Assembly: GCA_032718475.1 (NCBI GenBank)
Contig: JAUCBJ010001637.1
Span: forward strand, 1-46,219
DNA from: Nemertoderma westbladi
Lineage: Eukaryota > Xenacoelomorpha > Nemertodermatida > Nemertodermatidae
Direction of reading: 5' to 3'
Length of the DNA: 46,219 nucleotides
Positions 21,901-36,900 of this stretch are shown in pieces. How positions within the stretch are numbered: the stretch's first letter is position 1; every line of letters starts with the position of its first letter. The notes under the pieces were generated by a model. The model was given only the letters and a program-made list of their open reading frames with translations. It had not been told where the DNA came from and searched no databases. Position numbers and translations under genes: made by a program.

Positions 21901-24900
21901 TAGTGTAAGGAGTTCTACTCAACGGTGAGTTAGTGTAAGGAGTTCTACTCAACGGTGAGTTAGTGTAAGGAGTTCAACTCAACGGTGAGTTAGTGTAAGG
22001 ACTTCTACTCAACGGTGAGTTCGTGTAAGGAGTTCTACTCAACGGTGAGTTAGTGTACGGACTTCTACTCAACGGTGAGTTAGTGTAAGGAGTTCTACTC
22101 AACGGTGAGTTAGTGTACGGACTTCTACTCAACGGTGAGTTAGTGTAAGGAGTTCAACTCAACGGTGAGTTAGTGTAAGGAGTTCAACTTAACGGTGAGT
22201 TAGTGTAAGGAGTTCAACTTAACGGTGAGTTAGTGTAAGGAGTTCTACTCAACAGTGAGTTAATGTAAGGAGTTATACTCAACGGTGAGTTAGTGTAAGG
22301 AGTTCTACTCAACGGTGAGTTAGTGTAAGGAGTTCAACTCAACGGTGAGTTAATGTAAGGAGTTCCAACGGTGAGTTAGTGTAAGGACTTCTACTCAACG
22401 GTGAGTTAGTGTAAGGAGTTCTACTCAACGGTGAGTTAGTGTAAGGAGTTCTACTCAACGGTGAGTTAGTGTAAGGAGTTCAACTCAACGGTGAGTTAGT
22501 GTAAGGAGTTCTACTCAACGGTGAGTTAGTGTAAGGAGTTCAACTCAACGGTGAGTTAATGTAAGGAGTTCCAACGGTGAGTTAGTGTAAGGACTTCTAC
22601 TCAACGGTGAGTTAGTGTAAGGAGTTCTACTCAACGGTGAGTTAGTGTAAGGAGTTCTACTCAACGGTGAGTTAGTGTAAGGAGTTCAACTCAACGGTGA
22701 GTTAGTGTAAGGACTTCTACTCAACGGTGAGTTAATGTAAGGAGTTCCAACGGTGAGTTAGTGTAAGGACTTCTACTCAACGGTGAGTTAGTGTAAGGAG
22801 TTCTACTCAACGGTGAGTTAGTGTAAGAAGTTCTACTTAACGGTGAGTTAGTGTAAGGAGTTCTACTCAACGGTGAGTTAGTGTAAGGAGTTCCAACGGT
22901 GAGTTAGTGTAAGGAGTTATACTCAACGGTGAGTTAGTGTAAGAACTTCTACTCAACGGTGAGTTAATGTAAGGAGTTCCAACGGTGAGTTAGTGTAAGG
23001 AGTTCCAACGGTGAGTTACTGTAAGGAGTTCAACTTAACGGTGAGTTAGTGTAAGGAGTTCCAACGGTGAGTTAGTGTAAGGAGTTCTACTCAACGGTGA
23101 GTTAGTGTAAGGAGTTCTACTCAACGGTGAGTTAGTGTAAGGAGTTCCAACGGTGAGTTAGTGTAAGGAGTTATACTCAACGGTGAGTTAGTGTAAGAAC
23201 TTCTACTCAACGGTGAGTTAATGTAAGGAGTTCCAACGGTGAGTTAGTGTAAGAAGTTCCAACGGTGAGTTACTGTAAGGAGTTCAACTTAACGGTGAGT
23301 TAGTGTAAGGAGTTCTACTCACGGTGAGTTAGTGTATGGAGTTCAACTTAACGGTGAGTTAGTGTAAGGTGTTCAACTCAACGATGAGTTAGTGTAAGGA
23401 CTTCTACTCAACGGTGAGTTAATGTAAGGAGTTCCAACGGTGAGTTAGTGTAAGGACTTCTACTCAACGGTGAGTTAGTGTAAGGAGTTCTACTCAACGG
23501 TGAGTTAGTGTAAGAAGTTCTACTTAACGGTGAGTTAGTGTAAGGAGTTCTACTCAACGGTGAGTTAGTGTAAGGAGTTCCAACGGTGAGTTAGTGTAAG
23601 GAGTTATACTCAACGGTGAGTTAGTGTAAGAACTTCTACTCAACGGTGAGTTAATGTAAGGAGTTCCAACGGTGAGTTAGTGTAAGGAGTTCCAACGGTG
23701 AGTTACTGTAAGGAGTTCAACTTAACGGTGAGTTAGTGTAAGGAGTTCCAACGGTGAGTTAGTGTAAGGAGTTCTACTCAACGGTGAGTTAGTGTAAGGA
23801 GTTCTACTCAACGGTGAGTTAGTGTAAGGAGTTCCAACGGTGAGTTAGTGTAAGGAGTTATACTCAACGGTGAGTTAGTGTAAGAACTTCTACTCAACGG
23901 TGAGTTAATGTAAGGAGTTCCGACGGTGAGTTAGTGTAAGGAGTTCCAACGGTGAGTTACTGTAAGGAGTTCAACTTAACGGTGAGTTAGTGTAAGGAGT
24001 TCTACTCACGGTGAGTTAGTGTATGGAGTTCAACTTAACGGTGAGTTAGTGTAAGGTGTTCAACTCAACGATGAGTTAATGTAAGGAGTTCCAACGGTGA
24101 GTTAGTGTAAGGAGTTCTACTCAACGGTGAGTTAGTGTAAGGAGTTCTACTCAACGGTGAGTTAGTGTAAGGAGTTCCAACGGTGAGTTAGTGTAAGGAG
24201 TTCTACTCAACGATGAGTTACTGTAAGGAGTTCAACTCAACGGTGAGTTAGTGTAAGGAGTTCTACTCAACGGTGAGTTAATGTAAGGCGTTCCAACGGT
24301 GAGTTAGTGTAAGGAGTTCAACTTAACGGTGAGTTAGTGTAAGGAGTTCAACTTAACGGTGAGTTAGTGTAATGAGTTCAACTCAACGGTGAGTTAGTGT
24401 AAGGAGTTCCAACTGTGAGTTAGTGTAAGGACTTCTACTCAACGGTGAGTTAGTGTAAGGAGTTCTACTCAACGGTGAGTTAGTGTAAGGAGTTCTACTC
24501 AACGGTGAGTTAGTGTAAGGAGTTCTACTCAACGGTGAGTTAGTGTAAGGAGTTCAACTCAACGGTGAGTTAGTGTAAGGACTTTTACTCAACGGTGAGA
24601 TAGTGTAAGGAGTTCTACTCAACGGTGAGTTAGTCTAAGGACTTCTACTCAACGGTGAGTTAGTGTAAGGAGTTCTAACGGTGAGTTAGTGTAAGGAGTT
24701 CTACTCAACGGTGAGTTAGTGTAAGGAGTTCTACTCAACGGTGAGTTAGTGTAAGGAGTTCAACTCAACGGCGAGTTAATGTAAGGAGTTCCAACGGTGA
24801 GTTAGTGTAAGGACTTTTACTCAACGGTGAGTTAGTGTAAGAGTTCTACTCAACGGTGAGTTAGTGTAAGGAGTTCTACTCAACGGTGAGTTAGTGTAAG

Positions 24901-27900
24901 GAGTTCTACTCAACGGTGAGTTAGTGTAAGGAGTTCTACTCAACGGTGAGTTAGTGTAAGGAGTTCTACTCAACGGTGAGTTAGTGTAAGGAGTTCAACT
25001 CAACGGCGAGTTAATGTAAGGAGTTCCAACGGTGAGTTAGTGTAAGGACTTTTACTCAACGGTGAGTTAGTGTAAGGAGTTCTACTCAACGGTGAGTTAG
25101 TGTAAGGAGTTCTACTCAACGGTGAGTTAGTGTAAGGAGTTCTACTCAACGGTGAGTTAGTGTAAGGAGTTCCAACGGTGAGTTAGTGTAAGGACTTTTA
25201 CTCAACGGTGAGTTAGTGTAAGGAGTTCTACTCAACGGTGAGTTAGTGTAAGGAGTTCTACTCAACGGTGAGTTAGTGTAAGGAGTTCTACTCAACGGTG
25301 AGTTAGTGTAAGGAGTTCTACTCAACGGTGAGTTAGTGTAAGGAGTTCCAACGGTGAGTTACTGTAAGGAGTTCAACTTAACGGTGAGTTAGTGTAAGGA
25401 GTTCCAACGGTGAGTTAGTGTAAGGAGTTCTACTCAACGGTGAGTTAGTGTAAGGAGTTCTACTCAACGGTGAGTTAGTGTAAGGAGTTCCAACGGTGAG
25501 TTAGTGTAAGGAGTTATACTCAACGGTGAGTTAGTGTAAGAACTTCTACTCAACGGTGAGTTAATGTAAGGAGTTCCAACGGTGAGTTAGTGTAAGGAGT
25601 TCCAACGGTGAGTTACTGTAAGGAGTTCAACTTAACGGTGAGTTAGTGTAAGGAGTTCTACTCACGGTGAGTTAGTGTATGGAGTTCAACTTAACGGTGA
25701 GTTAGTGTAAGGTGTTCAACTCAACGATGAGTTAATGTAAGGAGTTCCAACGGTGAGTTAGTGTAAGGAGTTCTACTCAACGGTGAGTTAGTGTAAGGAG
25801 TTCTACTCAACGGTGAGTTAGTGTAAGGAGTTCCAACGGTGAGTTAGTGTAAGGAGTTCTACTCAACGATGAGTTACTGTAAGGAGTTCAACTCAACGGT
25901 GAGTTAGTGTAAGGAGTTCTACTCAACGGTGAGTTAATGTAAGGCGTTCCAACGGTGAGTTAGTGTAAGGAGTTCAACTTAACGGTGAGTTAGTGTAAGG
26001 AGTTCAACTTAACGGTGAGTTAGTGTAATGAGTTCAACTCAACGGTGAGTTAGTGTAAGGAGTTCCAACTGTGAGTTAGTGTAAGGACTTCTACTCAACG
26101 GTGAGTTAGTGTAAGGAGTTCTACTCAACGGTGAGTTAGTGTAAGGAGTTCTACTCAACGGTGAGTTAGTGTAAGGAGTTCTACTCAACGGTGAGTTAGT
26201 GTAAGGAGTTCAACTCAACGGTGAGTTAGTGTAAGGACTTTTACTCAACGGTGAGATAGTGTAAGGAGTTCTACTCAACGGTGAGTTAGTGTAAGGACTT
26301 CTACTCAACGGTGAGTTAGTGTAAGGAGTTCTAACGGTGAGTTAGTGTAAGGAGTTCTACTCAACGGTGAGTTAGTGTAAGGAGTTCTACTCAACGGTGA
26401 GTTAGTGTAAGGAGTTCCAACGGTGAGTTAGTGTAAGGAGTTCTACTCAACGGTGAGTTAGTGTAAGGACTTCTACTCAACGGTGAGTTAGTGTAAGGAG
26501 TTCTAACGGTGAGTTAGTGTAAGGAGTTCTACTCAACGGTGAGTTAGTGTAAGGAGTTCTACTCAACGGTGAGTTAGTGTAAGGAGTTCCAACGGTGAGT
26601 TAGTGTAAGGAGTTCTACTCAACGGTGAGTTAGTGTAAGGAGTTCAACTCAACGGCGAGTTAATGTAAGGAGTTCCAACGGTGAGTTAGTGTAAGGACTT
26701 TTACTCAACGGTGAGTTAGTGTAAGGAGTTCTACTCAACGGTGAGTTAGTGTAAGGAGTTCTACTCAACGGTGAGTTAGTGTAAGGAGTTCTACTCAACG
26801 GTGAGTTAGTGTAAGGAGTTCTACTCAACGGTGAGTTAGTGTAAGGAGTTCTACTCAACGGTGAGTTAGTGTAAGGAGTTCAACTCAACGGCGAGTTAAT
26901 GTAAGGAGTTCCAACGGTGAGTTAGTGTAAGGACTTTTACTCAACGGTGAGTTAGTGTAAGGAGTTCTACTCAACGGTGAGTTAGTGTAAGGAGTTCTAC
27001 TCAACGGTGAGTTAGTGTAAGGAGTTCTACTCAACGGTGAGTTAGTGTAAGGAGTTCCAACGGTGAGTTAGTGTAAGGACTTTTACTCAACGGTGAGTTA
27101 GTGTAAGGAGTTCTACTCAACGGTGAGTTAGTGTAAGGAGTTCTACTCAACGGTGAGTTAGTGTAAGGAGTTCTACTCAACGGTGAGTTAGTGTAAGGAG
27201 TTCTACTCAACGGTGAGTTAGTGTAAGGAGTTCCAACGGTGAGTTAGTGTAAGGACTTTTACTCAACGGTGAGTTAGTGTAAGGAGTTCTACTCAACGGT
27301 GAGTTAGTGTAAGGAGTTCTACTCAACGGTGAGTTAGTGTAAGGAGTTCTACTCAACGGTGAGTTAGTGTAAGGAGTTCAACTCAACGGTGAGTTAATGT
27401 AAGGAGTTCCAACGGTGAGTTAGTGTAAGGACTTCTACTCAACGGTGAGTTAGTGTAAGGACTTCTACTCAACGGTGAGTTAGTGTAAGGAGTTCTACTC
27501 AACGGTGAGTTAGTGTAAGGAGTTCTACTCAACGGTGAGTTAGTGTAAGGAGTTCTACTCAACGGTGAGTTAGTGTAAGAACTTCTACTCAACGGTGAGT
27601 TAATGTAAGGAGTTCCAACTGTGAGTTAGTGTAAGGACTTCTACTCAACGGTGAGTTACTGTAAGGAGTTCTACTCAACGGTGAGTTAGTGTAAGGAGTT
27701 CCAACGGTGAGTTACTGTAAGGAGTTCCAACGGTGAGTTAGTGTAAGGAGTTATACTCAACGGTGAGTTAGTGTAAGGAGTTCCAACGGTGAGTTACTGT
27801 AAGGAGTTCCAACGGTGAGTTAGTGTAAGGAGTTATACTCAACGGTGAGTTAGTGTAAGGACTTCTACTCAACGGTGAGTTAATGTAAGGAGTTCCAACG

Positions 27901-30900
27901 GTGAGTTAGTGTAAGGACTTCTACTCAACGGTGAGTTACTGTAAGGAGTTCTACTCAACGGTGAGTTAGTGTAAGGAGTTCTACTCAACGGTGAGTTAAT
28001 GTAAGGAGTTCCAACGGTGAGTTAGTGTAAGGAGTTCAACTCAACGGTGAGTTACTGTAAGGACTTCAACTCAACGGTGAGTTAGTGTAAGGAGTTCAAC
28101 TCAACGGTGAGTTACTGTAAGGAGTTCAACTCAACGGTGAGTTAGTGTAAGGAGTTCTACACAACGGTGAGTTAGTGTAAGGACTTCTACTCAACGGTGA
28201 GTTAATGTAAGGAGTTCTACACAACGGTGAGTTAATGTAAGGAGTTCCAACGGTGAGTTAATGTAAGGAGTTCCAACGGTGAGTTAGTGTAAGGAGTTAT
28301 ACTCAACGGTGAGTTAGTGTAAGGAGTTCCAACGGTGAGTTAATGTAAGGAGTTCCAACGGTGAGTTAGTGTAAGGACTTCTACTCAACGGTGAGTTAGT
28401 GTAAGGAGTTCTACTCAACGGTGAGATAGTGTAAGGAGTTCTACTCAACGGTGAGTTAGTGTAAGGAGTTCAACTCAACGGTGAGTTAATGTAAGGAGTT
28501 CCAACGGTGAGTTAGTGTAAGGACTTCTACTCAACGGTGAGTTAGTGTAAGGAGTTATACTCAACGGTGAGTTAGTGTAAGGAGTTCTACTCAACGGTGA
28601 GTTAGTGTACGGACTTCTACTCAACGGTGAGTTAATGTAAGGAGTTAAACTCAACGATGAGTTAGTGTAAGGAGTTCTACTCAACGGTGAGATAGTGTAA
28701 GGAGTTCTACTCAACGGTGAGTTAGTGTAAGGAGTTCAACTAAACGGTGAGTTAATGTAAGGAGTTCCAACGGTGAGTTAGTGTAAGGACTTCTACTCAA
28801 CGGTGAGTTAGTGTAAGGAGTTATACTCAACGGTGAGTTAGTGTAAGGAGTTCTACTCAACGGTGAGTTAGTGTACGGACTTCTACTCAACGGTGAGTTA
28901 ATGTAAGGAGTTCAACTCAACGGTGAGTTAGTGTAAGGAGTTCTACTCAACGGTGAGTTAGTGTAAGGAGTTCTACTCAACGGTGAGTTAGTGTAAGAAG
29001 TTCCAACGGTGAGTTAGTGTAAGGAGTTCTACTCAACGGTGAGTTAGTGTAAGGAGTTCCAACGGTGAGTTAGTGTAAGGAGTTCTACTCAACGGTGAGT
29101 TAGTGTAAGGAGTTCTACTCAACGGTGAGTTAGTGTAAGAAGTTCCAACGGTGAGTTAGTGTAAGGAGTTCTACTCAACGGTGAGTTAGTGTAAGGAGTT
29201 CCAACGGTGAGTTAGTGTAAGGAGTTCTACTCAACGGTGAGTTCGTGTAAGGAGTTCTACTCAACGGTGAGTTAGTGTAAGAAGTTCCAACGGTGAGTTA
29301 GTGTAAGGAGTTCTACTCAACGGTGAGTTAGTGTAAGGAGTTCCAACGGTGAGTTAGTGTAAGGACTTCTACTCAACGGTGAGTTAGTGTAAGGAGTTCT
29401 ACTAAACGGTGAGTTAATGTAAGGAGTTCCAACGGTGAGTTAATGTAAGGAGTTCTACTCAACGGTGAGTTAGTGTAAGGAGTTCTACTCAACGGTGAGT
29501 TAGTGTAAGAAGTTCCAACGGTGAGTTAGTGTAAGGAGTTCTACTCAACGGTGAGTTAGTGTAAGGAGTTCCAACGGTGAGTTAGTGTAAGGACTTCTAC
29601 TCAACGGTGAGTTAGTGTAAGGACTTCTACTCAACGGTGAGTTAGTGTAAGGACTTCTACTCAACGGTGAGTTAGTGTAAGGACTTCTACTCAACGGTGA
29701 GTTAGTGTAAGGACTTCTACTCAACGGTGAGTTAGTGTAAGGAGTTCTACTAAACGGTGAGTTAATGTAAGGCGTTCCAACGGTGAGTTAGTGTAAGGAG
29801 TTCAACTTAACGGTGAGTTAATGTAAGGAGTTCCAACGGTGAGTTACTGTAAGGAGTTCCAACGGTGAGTTAGTGTAAGGAGTTATACTCAACGGTGAGT
29901 TAGTGTAAGGACTTCTACTCAACGGTGAGTTAATGTAAGGAGTTCCAACGGTGAGTTAGTGTAAGGAGTTCTACTCAACGGTGAGTTAGTGTAAGGAGTT
30001 CTACTCAACGGTGAGTTAGTGTAAGGAGTTCTACTCAACGGTGAGTTAGTGTATGGAGTTCTACTCAACGGTGAGTTAGTGTAAGGAGTTCTACTCAACG
30101 GTGAGTTAGTGTAAGGAGTTCTACTCAACGGTGAGTTAGTGTAAGAACTTCTACTCAACGGTGAGTTAATGTAAGGAGTTCCAACTGTGAGTTAGTGTAA
30201 GGACTTCTACTCAACGGTGAGTTACTGTAAGGAGTTCTACTCAACGGTGAGTTAGTGTAAGGAGTTCTACTCAACGGTGAGTTAATGTAAGGAGTTCCAA
30301 CGGTGAGTTAGTGTAAGGAGTTCAACTCAACGGTGAGTTACTGTAAGGAGTTCAACTCAACGGCGAGTTAATGTAAGGAGTTCCAACGGTGAGTTAGTGT
30401 AAGGACTTTTACTCAACGGTGAGTTAGTGTAAGGAGTTCTACTCAACGGTGAGTTAGTGTAAGGAGTTCTACTCAACGGTGAGTTAGTGTAAGGAGTTCT
30501 ACTCAACGGTGAGTTAGTGTAAGGAGTTCTACTCAACGGTGAGTTAGTGTAAGGAGTTCTACTCAACGGTGAGTTAGTGTAAGGAGTTCAACTCAACGGC
30601 GAGTTAATGTAAGGAGTTCCAACGGTGAGTTAGTGTAAGGACTTTTACTCAACGGTGAGTTAGTGTAAGGAGTTCTACTCAACGGTGAGTTAGTGTAAGG
30701 AGTTCTACTCAACGGTGAGTTAGTGTAAGGAGTTCTACTCAACGGTGAGTTAGTGTAAGGAGTTCCAACGGTGAGTTAGTGTAAGGACTTTTACTCAACG
30801 GTGAGTTAGTGTAAGGAGTTCTACTCAACGGTGAGTTAGTGTAAGGAGTTCTACTCAACGGTGAGTTAGTGTAAGGAGTTCTACTCAACGGTGAGTTAGT

Positions 30901-33900
30901 GTAAGGAGTTCTACTCAACGGTGAGTTAGTGTAAGGAGTTCCAACGGTGAGTTAGTGTAAGGACTTTTACTCAACGGTGAGTTAGTGTAAGGAGTTCTAC
31001 TCAACGGTGAGTTAGTGTAAGGAGTTCTACTCAACGGTGAGTTAGTGTAAGGAGTTCTACTCAACGGTGAGTTAGTGTAAGGAGTTCAACTCAACGGTGA
31101 GTTAATGTAAGGAGTTCCAACGGTGAGTTAGTGTAAGGACTTCTACTCAACGGTGAGTTAGTGTAAGGACTTCTACTCAACGGTGAGTTAGTGTAAGGAG
31201 TTCTACTCAACGGTGAGTTAGTGTAAGGAGTTCTACTCAACGGTGAGTTAGTGTAAGGAGTTCTACTCAACGGTGAGTTAATGTAAGGAGTTCCAACTGT
31301 GAGTTAGTGTAAGGACTTCTACTCAACGGTGAGTTACTGTAAGGAGTTCTACTCAACGGTGAGTTAGTGTAAGGAGTTCCAACGGTGAGTTACTGTAAGG
31401 AGTTCCAACGGTGAGTTAATGTAAGGAGTTCCAACGGTGAGTTAGTGTAAGGAGTTCTACTCAACGGTGAGTTAGTGTAAGGAGTTCCAACGGTGAGTTA
31501 ATGTAAGGAGTTCCAACGGTGAGTTAGTGTAAGGACTTCTACTCAACGGTGAGTTAGTGTAAGGAGTTCTACTCAACGGTGAGATAGTGTAAGGAGTTCT
31601 ACTCAACGGTGTGTTAGTGTAAGGAGTTCAACTCAACGGTGAGTTAATGTAAGGAGTTCCAACGGTGAGTTAGTGTAAGGACTTCTACTCAACGGTGAGT
31701 TAGTGTAAGGAGTTATACTCAACGGTGAGTTAGTGTAAGGAGTTCTACTCAACGGTGAGTTAGTGTACGGACTTCTACTCAACGGTGAGTTAATGTAAGG
31801 AGTTAAACTCAACGATGAGTTAGTGTAAGGAGTTCTACTCAACGGTGAGATAGTGTAAGGAGTTCTACTCAACGGTGAGTTAGTGTAAGGAGTTCAACTA
31901 AACGGTGAGTTAATGTAAGGAGTTCCAACGGTGAGTTAGTGTAAGGACTTCTACTCAACGGTGAGTTAGTGTAAGGAGTTATACTCAACGGTGAGTTAGT
32001 GTAAGGAGTTCTACTCAACGGTGAGTTAGTGTACGGACTTCTACTCAACGGTGAGTTAATGTAAGGAGTTCAACTCAACGGTGAGTTAGTGTAAGGAGTT
32101 CTACTCAACGGTGAGTTAGTGTAAGGAGTTCTACTCAACGGTGAGTTAGTGTAAGAAGTTCCAACGGTGAGTTAGTGTAAGGAGTTCTACTCAACGGTGA
32201 GTTAGTGTAAGGAGTTCCAACGGTGAGTTAGTGTAAGGAGTTCTACTCAACGGTGAGTTAGTGTAAGGAGTTCTAACGGTGAGTTAGTGTAAGGAGTTCT
32301 ACTCAACGGTGAGTTAGTGTAAGGAGTTCTACTCAACGGTGAGTTAGTGTAAGGAGTTCCAACGGTGAGTTAGTGTAAGGAGTTCTACTCAACGGTGAGT
32401 TAGTGTAAGGAGTTCAACTCAACGGCGAGTTAATGTAAGGAGTTCCAACGGTGAGTTAGTGTAAGGACTTTTACTCAACGGTGAGTTAGTGTAAGGAGTT
32501 CTACTCAACGGTGAGTTAGTGTAAGGAGTTCTACTCAACGGTGAGTTAGTGTAAGGAGTTCTACTCAACGGTGAGTTAGTGTAAGGAGTTCTACTCAACG
32601 GTGAGTTAGTGTAAGGAGTTCTACTCAACGGTGAGTTAGTGTAAGGAGTTCAACTCAACGGCGAGTTAATGTAAGGAGTTCCAACGGTGAGTTAGTGTAA
32701 GGACTTTTACTCAACGGTGAGTTAGTGTAAGGAGTTCTACTCAACGGTGAGTTAGTGTAAGGAGTTCTACTCAACGGTGAGTTAGTGTAAGGAGTTCTAC
32801 TCAACGGTGAGTTAGTGTAAGGAGTTCCAACGGTGAGTTAGTGTAAGGACTTTTACTCAACGGTGAGTTAGTGTAAGGAGTTCTACTCAACGGTGAGTTA
32901 GTGTAAGGAGTTCTACTCAACGGTGAGTTAGTGTAAGGAGTTCTACTCAACGGTGAGTTAGTGTAAGGAGTTCTACTCAACGGTGAGTTAGTGTAAGGAG
33001 TTCCAACGGTGAGTTAGTGTAAGGACTTTTACTCAACGGTGAGTTAGTGTAAGGAGTTCTACTCAACGGTGAGTTAGTGTAAGGAGTTCTACTCAACGGT
33101 GAGTTAGTGTAAGGAGTTCTACTCAACGGTGAGTTAGTGTAAGGAGTTCAACTCAACGGTGAGTTAATGTAAGGAGTTCCAACGGTGAGTTAGTGTAAGG
33201 ACTTCTACTCAACGGTGAGTTAGTGTAAGGACTTCTACTCAACGGTGAGTTAGTGTAAGGAGTTCTACTCAACGGTGAGTTAGTGTAAGGAGTTCTACTC
33301 AACGGTGAGTTAGTGTAAGGAGTTCTACTCAACGGTGAGTTAGTGTAAGAACTTCTACTCAACGGTGAGTTAATGTAAGGAGTTCCAACTGTGAGTTAGT
33401 GTAAGGACTTCTACTCAACGGTGAGTTACTGTAAGGAGTTCTACTCAACGGTGAGTTAGTGTAAGGAGTTCCAACGGTGAGTTACTGTAAGGAGTTCCAA
33501 CGGTGAGTTAGTGTAAGGAGTTATACTCAACGGTGAGTTAGTGTAAGGAGTTCCAACGGTGAGTTACTGTAAGGAGTTCCAACGGTGAGTTAGTGTAAGG
33601 AGTTATACTCAACGGTGAGTTAGTGTAAGGACTTCTACTCAACGGTGAGTTAATGTAAGGAGTTCCAACGGTGAGTTAGTGTAAGGACTTCTACTCAACG
33701 GTGAGTTACTGTAAGGAGTTCTACTCAACGGTGAGTTAGTGTAAGGAGTTCTACTCAACGGTGAGTTAATGTAAGGAGTTCCAACGGTGAGTTAGTGTAA
33801 GGAGTTCAACTCAACGGTGAGTTACTGTAAGGACTTCAACTCAACGGTGAGTTAGTGTAAGGAGTTCAACTCAACGGTGAGTTACTGTAAGGAGTTCAAC

Positions 33901-36900
33901 TCAACGGTGAGTTAGTGTAAGGAGTTCTACACAACGGTGAGTTAGTGTAAGGACTTCTACTCAACGGTGAGTTAATGTAAGGAGTTCTACACAACGGTGA
34001 GTTAATGTAAGGAGTTCCAACGGTGAGTTAATGTAAGGAGTTCCAACGGTGAGTTAGTGTAAGGAGTTCTACTCAACGGTGAGTTAGTGTAAGGAGTTCC
34101 AACGGTGAGTTAATGTAAGGAGTTCCAACGGTGAGTTAGTGTAAGGACTTCTACTCAACGGTGAGTTAGTGTAAGGAGTTCTACTCAACGGTGAGATAGT
34201 GTAAGGAGTTCTACTCAACGGTGAGTTAGTGTAAGGAGTTCAACTCAACGGTGAGTTAATGTAAGGAGTTCCAACGGTGAGTTAGTGTAAGGACTTCTAC
34301 TCAACGGTGAGTTAGTGTAAGGAGTTATACTCAACGGTGAGTTAGTGTAAGGAGTTCTACTCAACGGTGAGTTAGTGTACGGACTTCTACTCAACGGTGA
34401 GTTAATGTAAGGAGTTAAACTCAACGATGAGTTAGTGTAAGGAGTTCTACTCAACGGTGAGATAGTGTAAGGAGTTCTACTCAACGGTGAGTTAGTGTAA
34501 GGAGTTCAACTAAACGGTGAGTTAATGTAAGGAGTTCCAACGGTGAGTTAGTGTAAGGACTTCTACTCAACGGTGAGTTAGTGTAAGGAGTTATACTCAA
34601 CGGTGAGTTAGTGTAAGGAGTTCTACTCAACGGTGAGTTAGTGTACGGACTTCTACTCAACGGTGAGTTAATGTAAGGAGTTCAACTCAACGGTGAGTTA
34701 GTGTAAGGAGTTCTACTCAACGGTGAGTTAGTGTAAGGAGTTCTACTCAACGGTGAGTTAGTGTAAGAAGTTCCAACGGTGAGTTAGTGTAAGGAGTTCT
34801 ACTCAACGGTGAGTTAGTGTAAGGAGTTCCAACGGTGAGTTAGTGTAAGGAGTTCTACTCAACGGTGAGTTAGTGTAAGGAGTTCTACTCAACGGTGAGT
34901 TAGTGTAAGAAGTTCCAACGGTGAGTTAGTGTAAGGAGTTCTACTCAACGGTGAGTTAGTGTAAGGAGTTCCAACGGTGAGTTAGTGTAAGGAGTTCTAC
35001 TCAACGGTGAGTTCGTGTAAGGAGTTCTACTCAACGGTGAGTTAGTGTAAGAAGTTCCAACGGTGAGTTAGTGTAAGGAGTTCTACTCAACGGTGAGTTA
35101 GTGTAAGGAGTTCCAACGGTGAGTTAGTGTAAGGACTTCTACTCAACGGTGAGTTAGTGTAAGGAGTTCTACTAAACGGTGAGTTAATGTAAGGAGTTCC
35201 AACGGTGAGTTAATGTAAGGAGTTCTACTCAACGGTGAGTTAGTGTAAGGAGTTCTACTCAACGGTGAGTTAGTGTAAGAAGTTCCAACGGTGAGTTAGT
35301 GTAAGGAGTTCTACTCAACGGTGAGTTAGTGTAAGGAGTTCCAACGGTGAGTTAGTGTAAGGACTTCTACTCAACGGTGAGTTAGTGTAAGGACTTCTAC
35401 TCAACGGTGAGTTAGTGTAAGGACTTCTACTCAACGGTGAGTTAGTGTAAGGACTTCTACTCAACGGTGAGTTAGTGTAAGGACTTCTACTCAACGGTGA
35501 GTTAGTGTAAGGAGTTCTACTAAACGGTGAGTTAATGTAAGGCGTTCCAACGGTGAGTTAGTGTAAGGAGTTCAACTTAACGGTGAGTTAATGTAAGGAG
35601 TTCCAACGGTGAGTTACTGTAAGGAGTTCCAACGGTGAGTTAGTGTAAGGAGTTATACTCAACGGTGAGTTAGTGTAAGGACTTCTACTCAACGGTGAGT
35701 TAATGTAAGGAGTTCCAACGGTGAGTTAGTGTAAGGAGTTCTACTCAACGGTGAGTTAGTGTAAGGAGTTCTACTCAACGGTGAGTTAGTGTAAGGAGTT
35801 CTACTCAACGGTGAGTTAGTGTATGGAGTTCTACTCAACGGTGAGTTAGTGTAAGGAGTTCTACTCAACGGTGAGTTAGTGTAAGGAGTTATACTCAACG
35901 GTGAGTTAGTGTAAGAACTTCTACTCAACGGTGAGTTAATGTAAGGAGTTCCAACTGTGAGTTAGTGTAAGGACTTCTACTCAACGGTGAGTTACTGTAA
36001 GGAGTTCTACTCAACGGTGAGTTAGTGTAAGGAGTTCTACTCAACGGTGAGTTAATGTAAGGAGTTCCAACGGTGAGTTAGTGTAAGGAGTTCAACTCAA
36101 CGGTGAGTTACTGTAAGGAGTTCAACTCAACGGTGAGTTAGTGTAAGGAGTTCAACTCAACGGTGAGTTAGTGTAAGGAGTTATACTCAACGGTGAGTTA
36201 GTGTAAGGAGTTCTACTCAACGGTGAGTTAGTGTAAGAACTTCTACTCAACGGTGAGTTAATGTAAGGAGTTCCAACTGTGAGTTAATGTAAGGAGTTCC
36301 AACGGTGAGTTAGTGTAAGGAGTTCTACTCAACGGTGAGTTAGTGTAAGGAGTTCCAACGGTGAGTTAGTGTAAGGAGTTCTACTCAACGGTGAGTTAGT
36401 GTAAGGAGTTCTACTCAACGGTGAGTTAGTGTAAGGAGTTCTACTCAACGGTGAGTTAATGTAAGGAGTTCCAACGGTGAGTTAGTGTAAGGAGTTCTAC
36501 TCAACGGTGAGTTAGTGTAAGGAGTTCAACTCAACGGTGAGTTAGTGTAAGGAGTTCAACTCAACGGTGAGTTAGTGTAAGGAGTTCTACACAACGGTGA
36601 GTTAGTGTAAGGAGTTCTACACAACGGTGAGTTAGTGTAAGGAGTTCTACACAACAGTGAGTTAGTGTAAGGAGTTCAACTTAACGGTGAGTTAATGTAA
36701 GGCGTTCCAACGGTGAGTTAGTGTAAGGAGTTCTACTCAACGGTGAGTTAATGTAAGGAGTTCCAACGGTGAGTTAGTGTAAGGAGTTATACTCAACGGT
36801 GAGTTAGTGTAAGGAGTTCTACTCAACGGTGAGTTAGTGTAAGGAGTTCTACTCAACGGTGAGTTAGTGTAAGAACTTCTACTCAACGGTGAGTTAGTGT

